Of a DNA stretch of 64,000 nt, positions 26,752-34,351 are shown in pieces. Source of the DNA: an uncultured Massilia sp. (GTDB lineage Bacteria; Pseudomonadota; Gammaproteobacteria; Burkholderiales; Burkholderiaceae). A program made the position numbers and the translations under genes. Location: contig CAMLMV010000001.1 of the NCBI GenBank assembly GCA_946481275.1, positions 124,001 through 188,000 on the forward strand. Reading direction: 5' to 3'. How positions within the stretch are numbered: the first letter of the stretch is position 1; every line of letters begins with the position of its first letter. The notes beneath the pieces were generated by a model. It was not told where the DNA came from. It did no database searches and saw only the letters and a program-made list of their open reading frames with translations.

Positions 26752-27714
26752 TTATATGGTTTTTGGTCCGGACAATATAGACGCGAAATCGCCTTGAATC
26801 TGTCGTCGATTTGTCGTCGCAGCCTCGCCGAGAATCCAGTCCCGCACTACCGACAAGGCGTGGGTGTCGGCACCGGGCCGCGTCATCAGCCAGTAGCCGT
26901 GATCGGTCGTCACGGGCGGCCGCGCGGTCGCCACCGCGAGCTTGCCTTCCGCGATCAGGCTGCCGACCAGCGCCAGCCGGCCGAGCGCGACGCCTTGTCC
27001 CGCCAGCGCCGCCTGCACGACCTGGTCGTACTGGTTGAAAAGCAGGCGTCCACTGCCGGCCATGCCCGACTTGTGTCCGGCGCCGCGCAGCCAGTGCTTC
27101 CACTGGAGCCACGGCCGCGACGGGTCGTCGTAATCGATCAGCACGTGCCGGCGCAACGTGGCCGGATCCTCGATGGCCGTCACGCCGAGCGACGGATGTG
27201 CCACGGGCACGAGGATCTCGCTGAACAGGCGTACCGCGCCGTCCGGCGCCGCCGCGTCCGGGCAATAGCGGAGCGCGAGGTCCATGCCGTCGCGTTCCAG
27301 GTCCATCACGCGGTTGGTGGCGGCGACGCGCACGTCGATGTCGGGCGCGGCACGCTGGAAGGCCCCCAGCCGGGGCAGCAGCCACAGCGCGGTCACGCCG
27401 ATGGTGGCCGTGAGCGTGATGCACGGCCGCTCGGCGGGAGGCCGCAACGTGCCGATCACGGAACCCAGCTGTTCCAGCATCGGGTCGGCCATGCGGAACA
27501 GGTGCCGGCCCTCCGGCGTGAATTCGATGCTGCGATATGCGCGCACGAACAGGCGGCAGCCGAGCGCCGTCTCCAGCGCCTGGACCTGGCGGCTGACGGC
27601 GGACTGCACGATGCACAAGTCCTGCGCCGCCAGCGTGATGCTCATGCGGCGGCCCACCGCGACGAAGGTGCGCAGCAGGTCGAGCGGGGGCAGGTCGATC
27701 AGTCGGTTCGGCAT
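26752..27714 (-). CDS. LysR-family regulator (GcvA-like)
   Basis: A 320-residue regulator. The N-terminal winged helix-turn-helix reads LPPLDLLRTFVAVGRRMSI and CIVQSAVSRQVQALETALGC, followed by a periplasmic-binding-like effector domain (TLTATIGVTALWLLPRLGAF). The opening resembles the GcvA branch. The second ATG (27714) with AAGGAC upstream is preferred to 27732. It is divergent from the CmcJ-like oxidoreductase with a gap of about 115 bp containing AAACGTTT, so that gene is the likely target. Confidence 0.88.
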   Translation of the reverse strand: MPNRLIDLPPLDLLRTFVAVGRRMSITLAAQDLCIVQSAVSRQVQALETALGCRLFVRAYRSIEFTPEGRHLFRMADPMLEQLGSVIGTLRPPAERPCITLTATIGVTALWLLPRLGAFQRAAPDIDVRVAATNRVMDLERDGMDLALRYCPDAAAPDGAVRLFSEILVPVAHPSLGVTAIEDPATLRRHVLIDYDDPSRPWLQWKHWLRGAGHKSGMAGSGRLLFNQYDQVVQAALAGQGVALGRLALVGSLIAEGKLAVATARPPVTTDHGYWLMTRPGADTHALSVVRDWILGEAATTNRRQIQGDFASILSGPKTI

Positions 27715-27830
27715 GGTTCGGGTCCTTCGCATGCCGACCGGGCATGCGACCCGGTCATTTTAAACGTTTGAACGGAGGGCAGGGGCGGCGTGTAATGAAG
27801 ACTCTTCGCCACTTCCTTCAAGGGATCCGC

Positions 27831-28652
27831 ATGCACCCGACACCCGTCAGCGCCACGCTCGAATACCTGCAAAGCGCAGCCCACAAACCCGTTACCTACA
27901 TGCTCGCGCCGCCCGGCGGGCATGCGTGGGACACCGGCTGCTACGCCACGATGCCGGTCACGATTTCCGATGGACGCGGCCGGGTCGATCCGCCCGCACT
28001 CGACCGCGAAGGCTTCCAGCTGTGCGGCGCACCGAGTGCGATGCATTCGTTCGGCGACCGCGACGAGATCCAGCGCGTGTATTACCGCGAGATGGAGGAA
28101 CTGGCGCGCGCCGTCACCGGCGCGCGCCGCGCCATCGTGTTCGATCACCTCGTGCGCCGGCGCGATCCCGGCACGCTGGCGCCGTTCGGCGCGCGCGACG
28201 GCCAGCGTCCCAGCACGGCCACGCGCGTCCATTGCGATTTCACGCCGGCGTCGGCGCAGCGCAGGCTCGCGCTCGAGATGGAAGCGCACGGGATCCGGTC
28301 GGTCGCGCGCCATGCCATCGTCAATCTCTGGCGCACGACGCGGCTGCCGGTACTGGATGCGCCGCTGGCCGTCTGCGATGCGCGGACCGTGGACCGGTCG
28401 GATCTCGTGGCCGCGGACATCGTCTATCCGACCCGCACCGGCGAAATCTTCGAAGTGCTGTACGACCCGGCCCACGCGTGGACGTATTATGACGCCATGG
28501 CATTCGACGAGGTGCTGCTGTTCAAGCAGTACGATTCGCTTGACGGCATGCCATGCTTCACGCCGCACGCCGCGTTCGCGCATCCGGACACGCCGCCGGG
28601 GACGCCGCCGCGCGAAAGCATCGAGATCCGCTGCCTGCTCATCTTCGACTGA
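27831..28652 (+). CDS. CmcJ/NvfI-family oxidoreductase
   Basis: A 273-residue protein of the CmcJ/NvfI family, named after cephamycin and fungal meroterpenoid enzymes and often annotated as 2-oxoglutarate/Fe-type hydroxylases or methyltransferases. Typical segments are PVTYMLAPPGG, RRAIVFDHLVRRRDP, RVHCDFTPASA and VNLWRTTRLPVLDAPLAVCD. The His-x-Asp of HCDF and a later His could bind iron, but this is inference. The ATG at 27831 with an AAGGGA site is used. It precedes the DsbA-fold isomerase by 12 bp and is divergent from a LysR regulator, suggesting a small regulated pathway. Confidence 0.78.
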   Translation: MHPTPVSATLEYLQSAAHKPVTYMLAPPGGHAWDTGCYATMPVTISDGRGRVDPPALDREGFQLCGAPSAMHSFGDRDEIQRVYYREMEELARAVTGARRAIVFDHLVRRRDPGTLAPFGARDGQRPSTATRVHCDFTPASAQRRLALEMEAHGIRSVARHAIVNLWRTTRLPVLDAPLAVCDARTVDRSDLVAADIVYPTRTGEIFEVLYDPAHAWTYYDAMAFDEVLLFKQYDSLDGMPCFTPHAAFAHPDTPPGTPPRESIEIRCLLIFD

Positions 28653-28664
28653 CGGAACCTTGAC

Positions 28665-29255
28665 ATGAACACCATCGAATTCTGGTTCGACTTCGGCAGT
28701 AATTACAGCTACCTGAGCATGATGCGCATCCGGCGCCTCGCGGCCGGCGCGGGCGTGCTGGTCGTGCCGAGACCGTTCCTGCTCGGACCGATCTTCAAGG
28801 CGCAGGGGTGGGACACGTCGCCGTTCGTGCTGCAGGCCGCCAAAGGGCGTTACGTGTGGCGCGACATGGAGCGGCAGTGCGCCAAATATGGCCTGCGCTG
28901 GCGGCAGCCCTCGGTGTTTCCCCGAAACGGGTTGCTGGCGGCGCGGGTCGCGCTGCAGGCCGCAGGCGCGGCGTGGGAATTCGATTTCTGCGAGCAGGTC
29001 ATGCTAACCAACTTCGCGGACGACCGGGACATCGGGGACGAGGCGGTCATCCGCGCCATCCTCGCCGGACTCGGCGTGGACGGCGGCGCGATCGTCGCGG
29101 CTGCGCAGGGCGATGCGTGCAAAGCCGCATTGCGCGCGCGGACCGACGCCGCCCGGTCGCGCGGCATCTTCGGGGCGCCGACGTTCTTCGTGGGCGACGA
29201 GATGTTTTGGGGGAACGACCGGCTCGAGGATGCGCTTCTATTGGCCGTCCGGTAA
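28665..29255 (+). CDS. 2-hydroxychromene-2-carboxylate isomerase-like protein (DsbA fold)
   Basis: A 196-residue thioredoxin-superfamily protein. It opens TIEFWFDFGSNYSYL, the signature of HCCA isomerases in which the redox Cys-x-x-Cys is replaced by a serine-type glutathione site, and has GIFGAPTFFVGDEMFWGNDRL near the end, the conserved cis-Pro segment. In naphthalene breakdown such enzymes isomerise a chromene carboxylate. Here there are no aromatic degradation genes. It probably works on a product of the CmcJ-like enzyme immediately upstream. Confidence 0.87.
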   Translation: MNTIEFWFDFGSNYSYLSMMRIRRLAAGAGVLVVPRPFLLGPIFKAQGWDTSPFVLQAAKGRYVWRDMERQCAKYGLRWRQPSVFPRNGLLAARVALQAAGAAWEFDFCEQVMLTNFADDRDIGDEAVIRAILAGLGVDGGAIVAAAQGDACKAALRARTDAARSRGIFGAPTFFVGDEMFWGNDRLEDALLLAVR

Positions 29256-29337
29256 ATTTCATGAGCGCCATCGGGGAAAATATGTCGATGGTCTGGAATA
29301 CAATCCGCATCATTTATTCGATCCAGATGGGAAATTC

Positions 29338-30360
29338 ATGAAATTCGGGCAATGCGTTCTTGCGGTAACCATGGCGACTGCCCTGGTAGGATGTGCTGGC
29401 GTCAAGACGTTTCAATGGACCTCGAGCGCGCCATTGATATCGCCGCAGCCCGATTCGGGGCAGACCATTTATGGCGTGAAAGATCCGTCGATCGTCCACG
29501 TGAACGGTAAATATCATGTGTTCATGACGACGGCCGGCTCGAAAGGCTGGGGACTCGCGTACACCAGCTTCGACAAATGGGAGGATGCCGCGTCCGCGCG
29601 CATCGTCCCACTCGACAAGTCCCCGATGGGCCCAGGTTATCGCGCCGCGCCGCAGGTCTTCTATTTTGCGCCGCAGAAGAAGTGGTATCTCGTGTATCAG
29701 GGCGGCGATCCGCTGTATTCGACGTCGGACAATATCGACGATCCGATGTCCTGGACTGCCCCGAAACCATTCTTCCCGGTTGCTCCCGACATCATCAAGG
29801 AACCGCAAGGTCACGGCTGGCTGGATTTCTGGGTGATCTGCGACGATAAGAAATGCTATCTGTTCAATACCGACGACCATGGCCGTCTGCTGCGGTCCGA
29901 AACGGACTTGAACCAGTTCCCGAACGGTTTCCGGAATACGGTCGCCGTGATGAGCGAAAAGACGGAAGACCTGTTCGAGGCGAGCAATACGTACCGCATT
30001 GCCAACACGGATACGTACATCACGCTGGTGGAAGCCATGTCGCCGAAAGGCCGCTATTTCCGCATCTGGAAGAGCGATCGCCTGGATGGAAAATGGGAGC
30101 CGTTTTCTTCCGCGCCGATGAACACGTTCGCCGGCAGCGACAACGTCGAACGGCTCTGGTCGGAAGGTATCTCACACGGTGAAATGATACGGACGAATGC
30201 CGACCAGACGATGACGATCGATCCGTGCCGGCCGCTCGAATACCTTTTCCAGGGTAATGACCCGGCCGTGCGTGTGGACGACTACATCAAACTCCCGTAT
30301 CGCCTGGGTGTCATCACGGCGAAAGGCGACAACCCGGTGAGCGCACTCTGCCGCCGCTAG
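29338..30360 (+). CDS. GH62 alpha-L-arabinofuranosidase, lipoprotein
   Basis: A 340-residue lipoprotein (lipobox LVGC, Cys19) of family 62, which removes arabinose side chains from arabinoxylan. The five-bladed propeller opens with YGVKDPSIVHVNGKYHVF (putative base Asp49). Further family segments are MGPGYRAAPQVFYF, WLDFWVICDDKKCYLFNTDD, the likely acid segment EDLFEASNTY (about 215) and YITLVEAMSP. The open frame extends to 29113 inside the previous gene, but only the ATG at 29338 gives the lipoprotein signal. Two hand-counted 60-bp stretches are 60% GC, lower than neighbouring genes, hinting at later acquisition. Confidence 0.88.
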   Translation: MKFGQCVLAVTMATALVGCAGVKTFQWTSSAPLISPQPDSGQTIYGVKDPSIVHVNGKYHVFMTTAGSKGWGLAYTSFDKWEDAASARIVPLDKSPMGPGYRAAPQVFYFAPQKKWYLVYQGGDPLYSTSDNIDDPMSWTAPKPFFPVAPDIIKEPQGHGWLDFWVICDDKKCYLFNTDDHGRLLRSETDLNQFPNGFRNTVAVMSEKTEDLFEASNTYRIANTDTYITLVEAMSPKGRYFRIWKSDRLDGKWEPFSSAPMNTFAGSDNVERLWSEGISHGEMIRTNADQTMTIDPCRPLEYLFQGNDPAVRVDDYIKLPYRLGVITAKGDNPVSALCRR

Positions 30361-30375
30361 TGTTACTATTGCGCT

Positions 30376-30438
30376 ATGCACTGCACCCACTTCACCCGTC
30401 AAGCGATTATTACCACCATCATCCGGATGGTGGGCTGA
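30376..30438 (+). CDS. Putative leader peptide rich in Thr and Ile codons
   Basis: A 20-codon frame starting MHCTHFTRQA and continuing with a run of Ile-Ile-Thr-Thr-Ile-Ile codons before its TGA. It begins 15 bp after the GH62 stop. Thr and Ile clusters of this kind are known from the E. coli thr operon attenuator leader. The run overlaps the first hairpin, as expected for a ribosome-stalling control peptide. No good ribosome site precedes it, and the downstream gene is SnoaL-like rather than a Thr/Ile biosynthesis gene, so the role is speculative. Confidence 0.4.
   Translation: MHCTHFTRQAIITTIIRMVG
30413..30433 (+). promoter_or_regulatory. Leader hairpin 1, inside the leader peptide frame
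   Basis: Arms CCACCATC and GATGGTGG form an 8-bp perfect stem with a five-base loop. A ribosome paused at the Ile/Thr codons would cover the left arm. Confidence 0.45.
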
Positions 30439-30451
30439 CGCTTTTGACTGC

Positions 30452-30471
30452 GACCCGCCTGGAGGCGGGTC
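30452..30471 (+). promoter_or_regulatory. Leader hairpin 2, GC-rich
   Basis: Arms GACCCGCC and GGCGGGTC form an 8-bp perfect stem with loop TGGA, starting 14 bp after the leader stop. The stem is terminator-like but is not followed by a U run, so Rho-dependent or translational control is more likely than intrinsic termination. Confidence 0.45.
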
Positions 30472-30483
30472 CGCAGCACAACC

Positions 30484-30511
30484 GGTCTCCAAGGCACAAC
30501 CCAAGGAGACC
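30484..30511 (+). promoter_or_regulatory. Leader hairpin 3, masks the Shine-Dalgarno of the SnoaL-like gene
   Basis: Arms GGTCTCC and GGAGACC (7 bp) enclose 14 bases. The right arm contains the GGAG of the AAGGAG ribosome site, which lies five bases from the ATG at 30514. When folded, the stem would hide the ribosome site. Confidence 0.5.
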
Positions 30512-30513
30512 CC

Positions 30514-30915
30514 ATGGCACCCCATCCCCTCGAACAACTGATCCGCGCAGCCGATGCCGCCATCACGGCGGAGGATTTCGACGCGCTGATGGATTTCTAC
30601 GCGGACGACGCGACGCTCGTCGTCAAGCCCGGCCTGAACGTCACGGGCAAACAGAATATCCGCGCCGCGTTCGTGCGGATCGCCGAGCATGTGCAGCATA
30701 GCCTCGCCGTCGGACAGGGCCGGATGGACGTGATCGAAGGCGGCGATACCGCCCTCGTCATCATGGAATCCACGCTCGATTACGTGGAGGCAGCCGAGAA
30801 AGTGAGCGTCACGCGGCGCGCAACCTATGTGTTCCGGCGGTTGGCCGACGGGCGCTGGGTGTGCGCCGTCGATAATTCCTATGGCACGGCACTGCTGGAC
30901 TACCCGCCCAGGTAA
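30514..30915 (+). CDS. SnoaL/DUF4440-like protein (SgcJ/EcaC type)
   Basis: A 133-residue protein of the NTF2-like cone fold. It reads LIRAADAAITAEDFDALMDFYADDATLVVKPG, then VTGKQNIRAAFVRIAEH, and ends ATYVFRRLADGRWVCAVDNSYGT, the usual order of strands and helices in SnoaL/DUF4440 proteins. These bind small hydrophobic ligands or act as isomerases and hydrolases. An AAGGAG site precedes the ATG but lies in a hairpin, behind a leader peptide and other stems. It overlaps the convergent dadX gene by 16 bp. The ligand is unknown. Confidence 0.85.
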   Translation: MAPHPLEQLIRAADAAITAEDFDALMDFYADDATLVVKPGLNVTGKQNIRAAFVRIAEHVQHSLAVGQGRMDVIEGGDTALVIMESTLDYVEAAEKVSVTRRATYVFRRLADGRWVCAVDNSYGTALLDYPPR

Positions 30916-32036
30916 CGCCGTTCGAACCGCGCACCCATCCGCGTCAGCACTTCGTACCCGATCGTCCCGGCCTCAGCCGCGACGGCGTCGACATGCTGAT
31001 GCGGCCCCAGCAGCTCGACGGTCATGCCCGGCTGCAGGCGGGACTCGGGAATGCCGGTGACGTCCAGCGTGATGCTGTCCATCGACACGGTGCCCGCGAC
31101 CGGCACGCGCACGCCGTCGATGTACGCGCTGCCGCGGCCGGACAGGACGCGCAGCCAGCCGTCCGCGTAGCCGATGGCGATGGTGGCGATGCGGCGCGTG
31201 CCCTCCGCCACGTAGCGTGCGCCGTAGCCGACGGCGTCGCCGGCTGCGATCGTGCGCACCTGCACGATGCACGCGTCCAGCGACACGGCCTGGCGCAGCG
31301 GGTTGGCATGCCCCGGCTGCGGGTTGATGCCGTACAGCGCCGCGCCCGGACGTGCGAGGTCGTAATGAAAATCGGGGCCGAGGAAGACGGCCGACGAATT
31401 CGCGAGGCTCGCCGGCATCGCGGGGAACTGCGCGCGGATGGCGTCGAAGCGAAGACGCTGGCGCGCGTTCATCGGATGATCCGGGACGTCCGCGCAGGCC
31501 AGGTGGCTCATCAGGAGGACCGGATCGAATGCGGCGAGCCAATCGCGCGGGGCCCCCAGGGCGTCGAGATCGGCGGGCGCGAGGCCCATGCGCGACATGC
31601 CGCTGTCGACCTGCACCGCGGCAGCGAGGCGGCGGCCGAGGCGTGCGCACAGGGCACTCCACTCGCGCACCTGGCCCGGGTCGTTCAGTACCGGCGTCAA
31701 GCCGTGTTCGAGGAAGTCGGCGGCGGTGCCGGGTGGCGGGCCGTGCAGCACGTAGATGGTGCTGTCGGGCGGGACGATGCCGCGCAGGCGGATGCCTTCG
31801 TCGACGTGGGCCGTGAAGAACACGCGGCAGCCCGCGCGCACGAGCGCCGGCGCCACGCGTGCCATGCCAAGGCCGTACGCATCGGCCTTCATCACGCCGG
31901 CGACGACGGCGCCGCCCGCGCGTTCCACCAGCAGGCGGTAGTTCGCCGCGACGGCATCGAGGTCGATCGTCAGGATCGCGCCGGCCCGGCTGGCGGGCGT
32001 TGCCGCAACGTGAGAGGGATGGGCGGCCGCATTCAT
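30900..32036 (-). CDS. dadX: Alanine racemase, catabolic (DadX type)
   Basis: A 378-residue PLP enzyme that interconverts L- and D-alanine. The PLP-binding lysine is Lys50 in [12 protein letters not shown], and the second catalytic residue is the Tyr of VGYGARYV (about 270). The fold runs from [15 protein letters not shown] to [15 protein letters not shown]. It starts inside the stop of dadA (ATGA), and the pair is preceded by a divergent Lrp regulator, so this is the catabolic D-alanine operon rather than a lone cell-wall alr. The extra upstream frame is a shadow of dadA. Confidence 0.93.
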   Translation of the reverse strand: MNAAAHPSHVAATPASRAGAILTIDLDAVAANYRLLVERAGGAVVAGVMKADAYGLGMARVAPALVRAGCRVFFTAHVDEGIRLRGIVPPDSTIYVLHGPPPGTAADFLEHGLTPVLNDPGQVREWSALCARLGRRLAAAVQVDSGMSRMGLAPADLDALGAPRDWLAAFDPVLLMSHLACADVPDHPMNARQRLRFDAIRAQFPAMPASLANSSAVFLGPDFHYDLARPGAALYGINPQPGHANPLRQAVSLDACIVQVRTIAAGDAVGYGARYVAEGTRRIATIAIGYADGWLRVLSGRGSAYIDGVRVPVAGTVSMDSITLDVTGIPESRLQPGMTVELLGPHQHVDAVAAEAGTIGYEVLTRMGARFERRYLGG

Positions 32037-33325
32037 GCCTTGGCCAGCTCCGCACGCACGTTCGGGGTCCGCGTGCCGGCGTAGCGGAACACCGCCAGGT
32101 CGTCGGCATGGATGGCGGGGACCTTGCCGCTCACGAGGTCCGCGATGACGCTGGCCGAGCCGCACGCCATCGTCCATCCCAGCGTGCCGTGTCCCGTGTT
32201 GAGGAACAGGTTTTTCAAGGGCGTGGCGCCGACGATCGGGGTGCTGTCCGGCGTCATCGGGCGCAAGCCCGTCCAGAACGTGGCGCGCGCGACGTCGCCG
32301 CCGCCCGGGAACAGGTCGTTCACGACGAGTTCCAGCGTCTCGCGCCGGCGCGGATTCAGCACCTTGCTGTAGCCTGCGATCTCCGCCATGCCGCCCACGC
32401 GGATGCGGTCGTCGAAGCGGGTCACGGCGATCTTGTAGGTCTCGTCGAGGATCGTGGAGACGGGCGCTTTCGCCGCATCGACGATCGGCACGGTGATCGA
32501 ATAACCCTTGAGCGGGTAGACGGGCACGCGGAACTGGTCCTTCAGCAGCAGGCGCGAATAGCTGCCCAGGGCCAGCACGTAGCGGTCGGCCGTCACGCGG
32601 CCTTTGTCCGTTTGCACGCCGACGACCTGGCCGTTCGCGATGTCGAGGCGCTCGATCGCGGTATCGAACTGGAAGCGCACGCCGAGCTCGCGCGCCATCT
32701 GCGCGAGGCGCGTCGTGAACAGCTGGCAGTCGCCCGTCTCGTCGTTCGGCAGGCGCAGGCCGCCGACGAGTTTGTCGCGCACGTTGCCCAGCGCCGGTTC
32801 GGCCTGCGCGAGCTGCTCGCGGCCCAGGAGGTCGAACGCCACGCCGGCCTGCTTCAGCACCTCGATGTCCTTGGCGGCGCCGTCGAACTGCGCCTGCGTG
32901 CGGAACAGCTGCAAGGTGCCTTGCTGGCGGCCTTCGTAGGCGATGCCTGTCTCGGCGCGGAGCGCACGGATGCAATCGCGGCTGTACTCGGCCAGGCGTA
33001 CCATGCGTTCCTTGTTGACGGCGTAGCGGCCGGCGTCGCAGTTCCTGTACATCTCCCACATCCACTGGAGCTGGAAGAGGGAACCGTCCGGCTGGATCGC
33101 GAGCGGCGCGTGGCGCTGGAACAGCCATTTGAACGCCTTCAGCGGAATGCCCGGCGCCGCCCACGGCGACGCATAGCCCGGCGAGATCTGGCCGGCGTTG
33201 GCGAAGCTGGTTTCCAGGGCCGGACCCGGTTGACGGTCGATCACGGTGACGTCGTGGCCGGCCTTGGCCAGGTAATAAGCGGTGGTCACGCCGACCACGC
33301 CGCTGCCGAGTACGATGACGCGCAT
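32033..33325 (-). CDS. dadA: D-amino-acid dehydrogenase, small subunit
   Basis: A 430-residue flavoprotein that oxidises D-alanine to pyruvate and ammonia at the inner membrane, passing electrons to the respiratory chain. The N-terminal FAD site reads [20 protein letters not shown]. Other DadA features are [17 protein letters not shown], the Gly-rich [16 protein letters not shown] segment and [20 protein letters not shown] near the end. An AAGGAAA site precedes the ATG. Coupled to dadX by ATGA. Confidence 0.96.
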   Translation of the reverse strand: MRVIVLGSGVVGVTTAYYLAKAGHDVTVIDRQPGPALETSFANAGQISPGYASPWAAPGIPLKAFKWLFQRHAPLAIQPDGSLFQLQWMWEMYRNCDAGRYAVNKERMVRLAEYSRDCIRALRAETGIAYEGRQQGTLQLFRTQAQFDGAAKDIEVLKQAGVAFDLLGREQLAQAEPALGNVRDKLVGGLRLPNDETGDCQLFTTRLAQMARELGVRFQFDTAIERLDIANGQVVGVQTDKGRVTADRYVLALGSYSRLLLKDQFRVPVYPLKGYSITVPIVDAAKAPVSTILDETYKIAVTRFDDRIRVGGMAEIAGYSKVLNPRRRETLELVVNDLFPGGGDVARATFWTGLRPMTPDSTPIVGATPLKNLFLNTGHGTLGWTMACGSASVIADLVSGKVPAIHADDLAVFRYAGTRTPNVRAELAKA

Positions 33326-33360
33326 AGTTTTCCTTGTGTCTCTGTTGTTCTGGAATTAGA

Positions 33361-33401
33361 AATTGTTTCCATTGTAGTTGTCAGAATGCGATAATTGTTT
33401 C
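33361..33401. promoter_or_regulatory. Direct repeats in the dadA-lrp promoter region, putative Lrp sites
   Basis: AATTGTTTC occurs at 33361-33369 and again at 33393-33401, 32 bp apart, or about three helical turns. Lrp-family proteins wrap DNA through AT-rich sites on one face, so phased repeats between dadA and its divergent regulator are consistent with such control. Confidence 0.35.
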
Positions 33402-33431
33402 GGTTTGTTAGCAACTTTTTGGTGAAAAATC

Positions 33432-33917
33432 ATGCGCGTGCAAAAAGACTCGAATCGTGTGCTGGACCGCATCGACCTGCATATCCTCTCCATCCTGCAG
33501 GACGACGGCCGCATCGTGATGAAGGACCTGGCGGAGCGCGTCGGCCTGTCGCTGACGCCCTGCATCGAGCGCGTCAAGCGCATGGAGCGCGACGGCGTGA
33601 TCGCGGGCTACCACGCGCGCGTCGCGCCGCGGGCGCTGGGGTTGCAGATCCTCGTGTTCGTGGAAATCACGCTGCGCCAGAAGTCGGAGCAGGCGTTCGA
33701 GCGCTTCCGCCGCGCGATGCTGGCCATTCCCGAGGTGATGGAGTGCCACCTCGTCTCGGGCGATTTCGATTACCTGATCAAGGCGCGCATTCCGGAGATG
33801 ACGGAATACCGGAGACTGCTGGGCGAGATCCTGCACGTGGCGGACGGCGGGCAGTCGAAGAGTTATGTGGTGATGGAAGAAGTCAAGGAGACGCTGGCCG
33901 TATCGATTGCGCGCTAG
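33432..33917 (+). CDS. Lrp/AsnC-family regulator of dadAX
   Basis: A 161-residue Lrp-type regulator. The HTH covers about residues 12-60 (LDRIDLHILSILQDDGRIV, LAERVGLSLTPCIERVKRM), followed by the RAM ligand-binding domain (LVFVEITL, VMECHLVSGDFDYLIKARI). Its divergent position 106 bp from dadA matches the DadR/BkdR arrangement known from other proteobacteria, in which alanine is the effector. It overlaps the convergent membrane-protein gene by 4 bp. Confidence 0.93.
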   Translation: MRVQKDSNRVLDRIDLHILSILQDDGRIVMKDLAERVGLSLTPCIERVKRMERDGVIAGYHARVAPRALGLQILVFVEITLRQKSEQAFERFRRAMLAIPEVMECHLVSGDFDYLIKARIPEMTEYRRLLGEILHVADGGQSKSYVVMEEVKETLAVSIAR

Positions 33918-34237
33918 TCGCCGTCGCGCAGCCACGACCTGGAGCGGCCGACGATGGGGCTGTCCACCGGCGCCTTCGGCGTGGGGGCGTCGAAGCGCCG
34001 ATCCAGGTCGCCCGGATCCGCCGGCGGCGTCGTGGGCTTGCTCGACAAATAGGACTTCACCCCGACCGAACACCGATACAACACCGCGCCTGCGGCAATG
34101 ACGATCGCGCTGAGCGTGATCGCCAGGCCGTCCGGACGGCCGGCGACGACCAGAATGCAGGCCAGGACGATGATGTCGAGACAGACGACGTAGTTGAAAC
34201 GGGCGGGGTGATCAGAATCGATTCTTTTTTCCGACAT
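33914..34237 (-). CDS. Hypothetical membrane protein, two helices
   Basis: A 107-residue protein starting MSEKRIDSDHPARFNY, with two hydrophobic helices (about 15-33 and 38-58) and a polar, Pro-rich cytoplasmic tail. No family is recognised. The ATG at 34237 has GGAAG upstream, and the longer frame to 34285 adds only an Arg-rich stretch. It meets the Lrp gene tail to tail. Confidence 0.6.
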   Translation of the reverse strand: MSEKRIDSDHPARFNYVVCLDIIVLACILVVAGRPDGLAITLSAIVIAAGAVLYRCSVGVKSYLSSKPTTPPADPGDLDRRFDAPTPKAPVDSPIVGRSRSWLRDGD

Positions 34238-34351
34238 ACGAACTTCCGGGAAAACTCGCGGCGACGCGATGCGGGCTCGCCGCAATCAATGAGACCCAGG
34301 CATTCTAACATTTCCGTGTGGAAATATCAGAGTCAGCGATAAGCCTGCCGT

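Noticed and set aside
30369..30376. TTGCGCTA upstream of the leader peptide as a further LacI operator
   Set aside because: Only the 8-bp core matches (reverse strand). The flanks do not fit the 18-bp palindrome, and the neighbouring gene is not clearly related to xylan.
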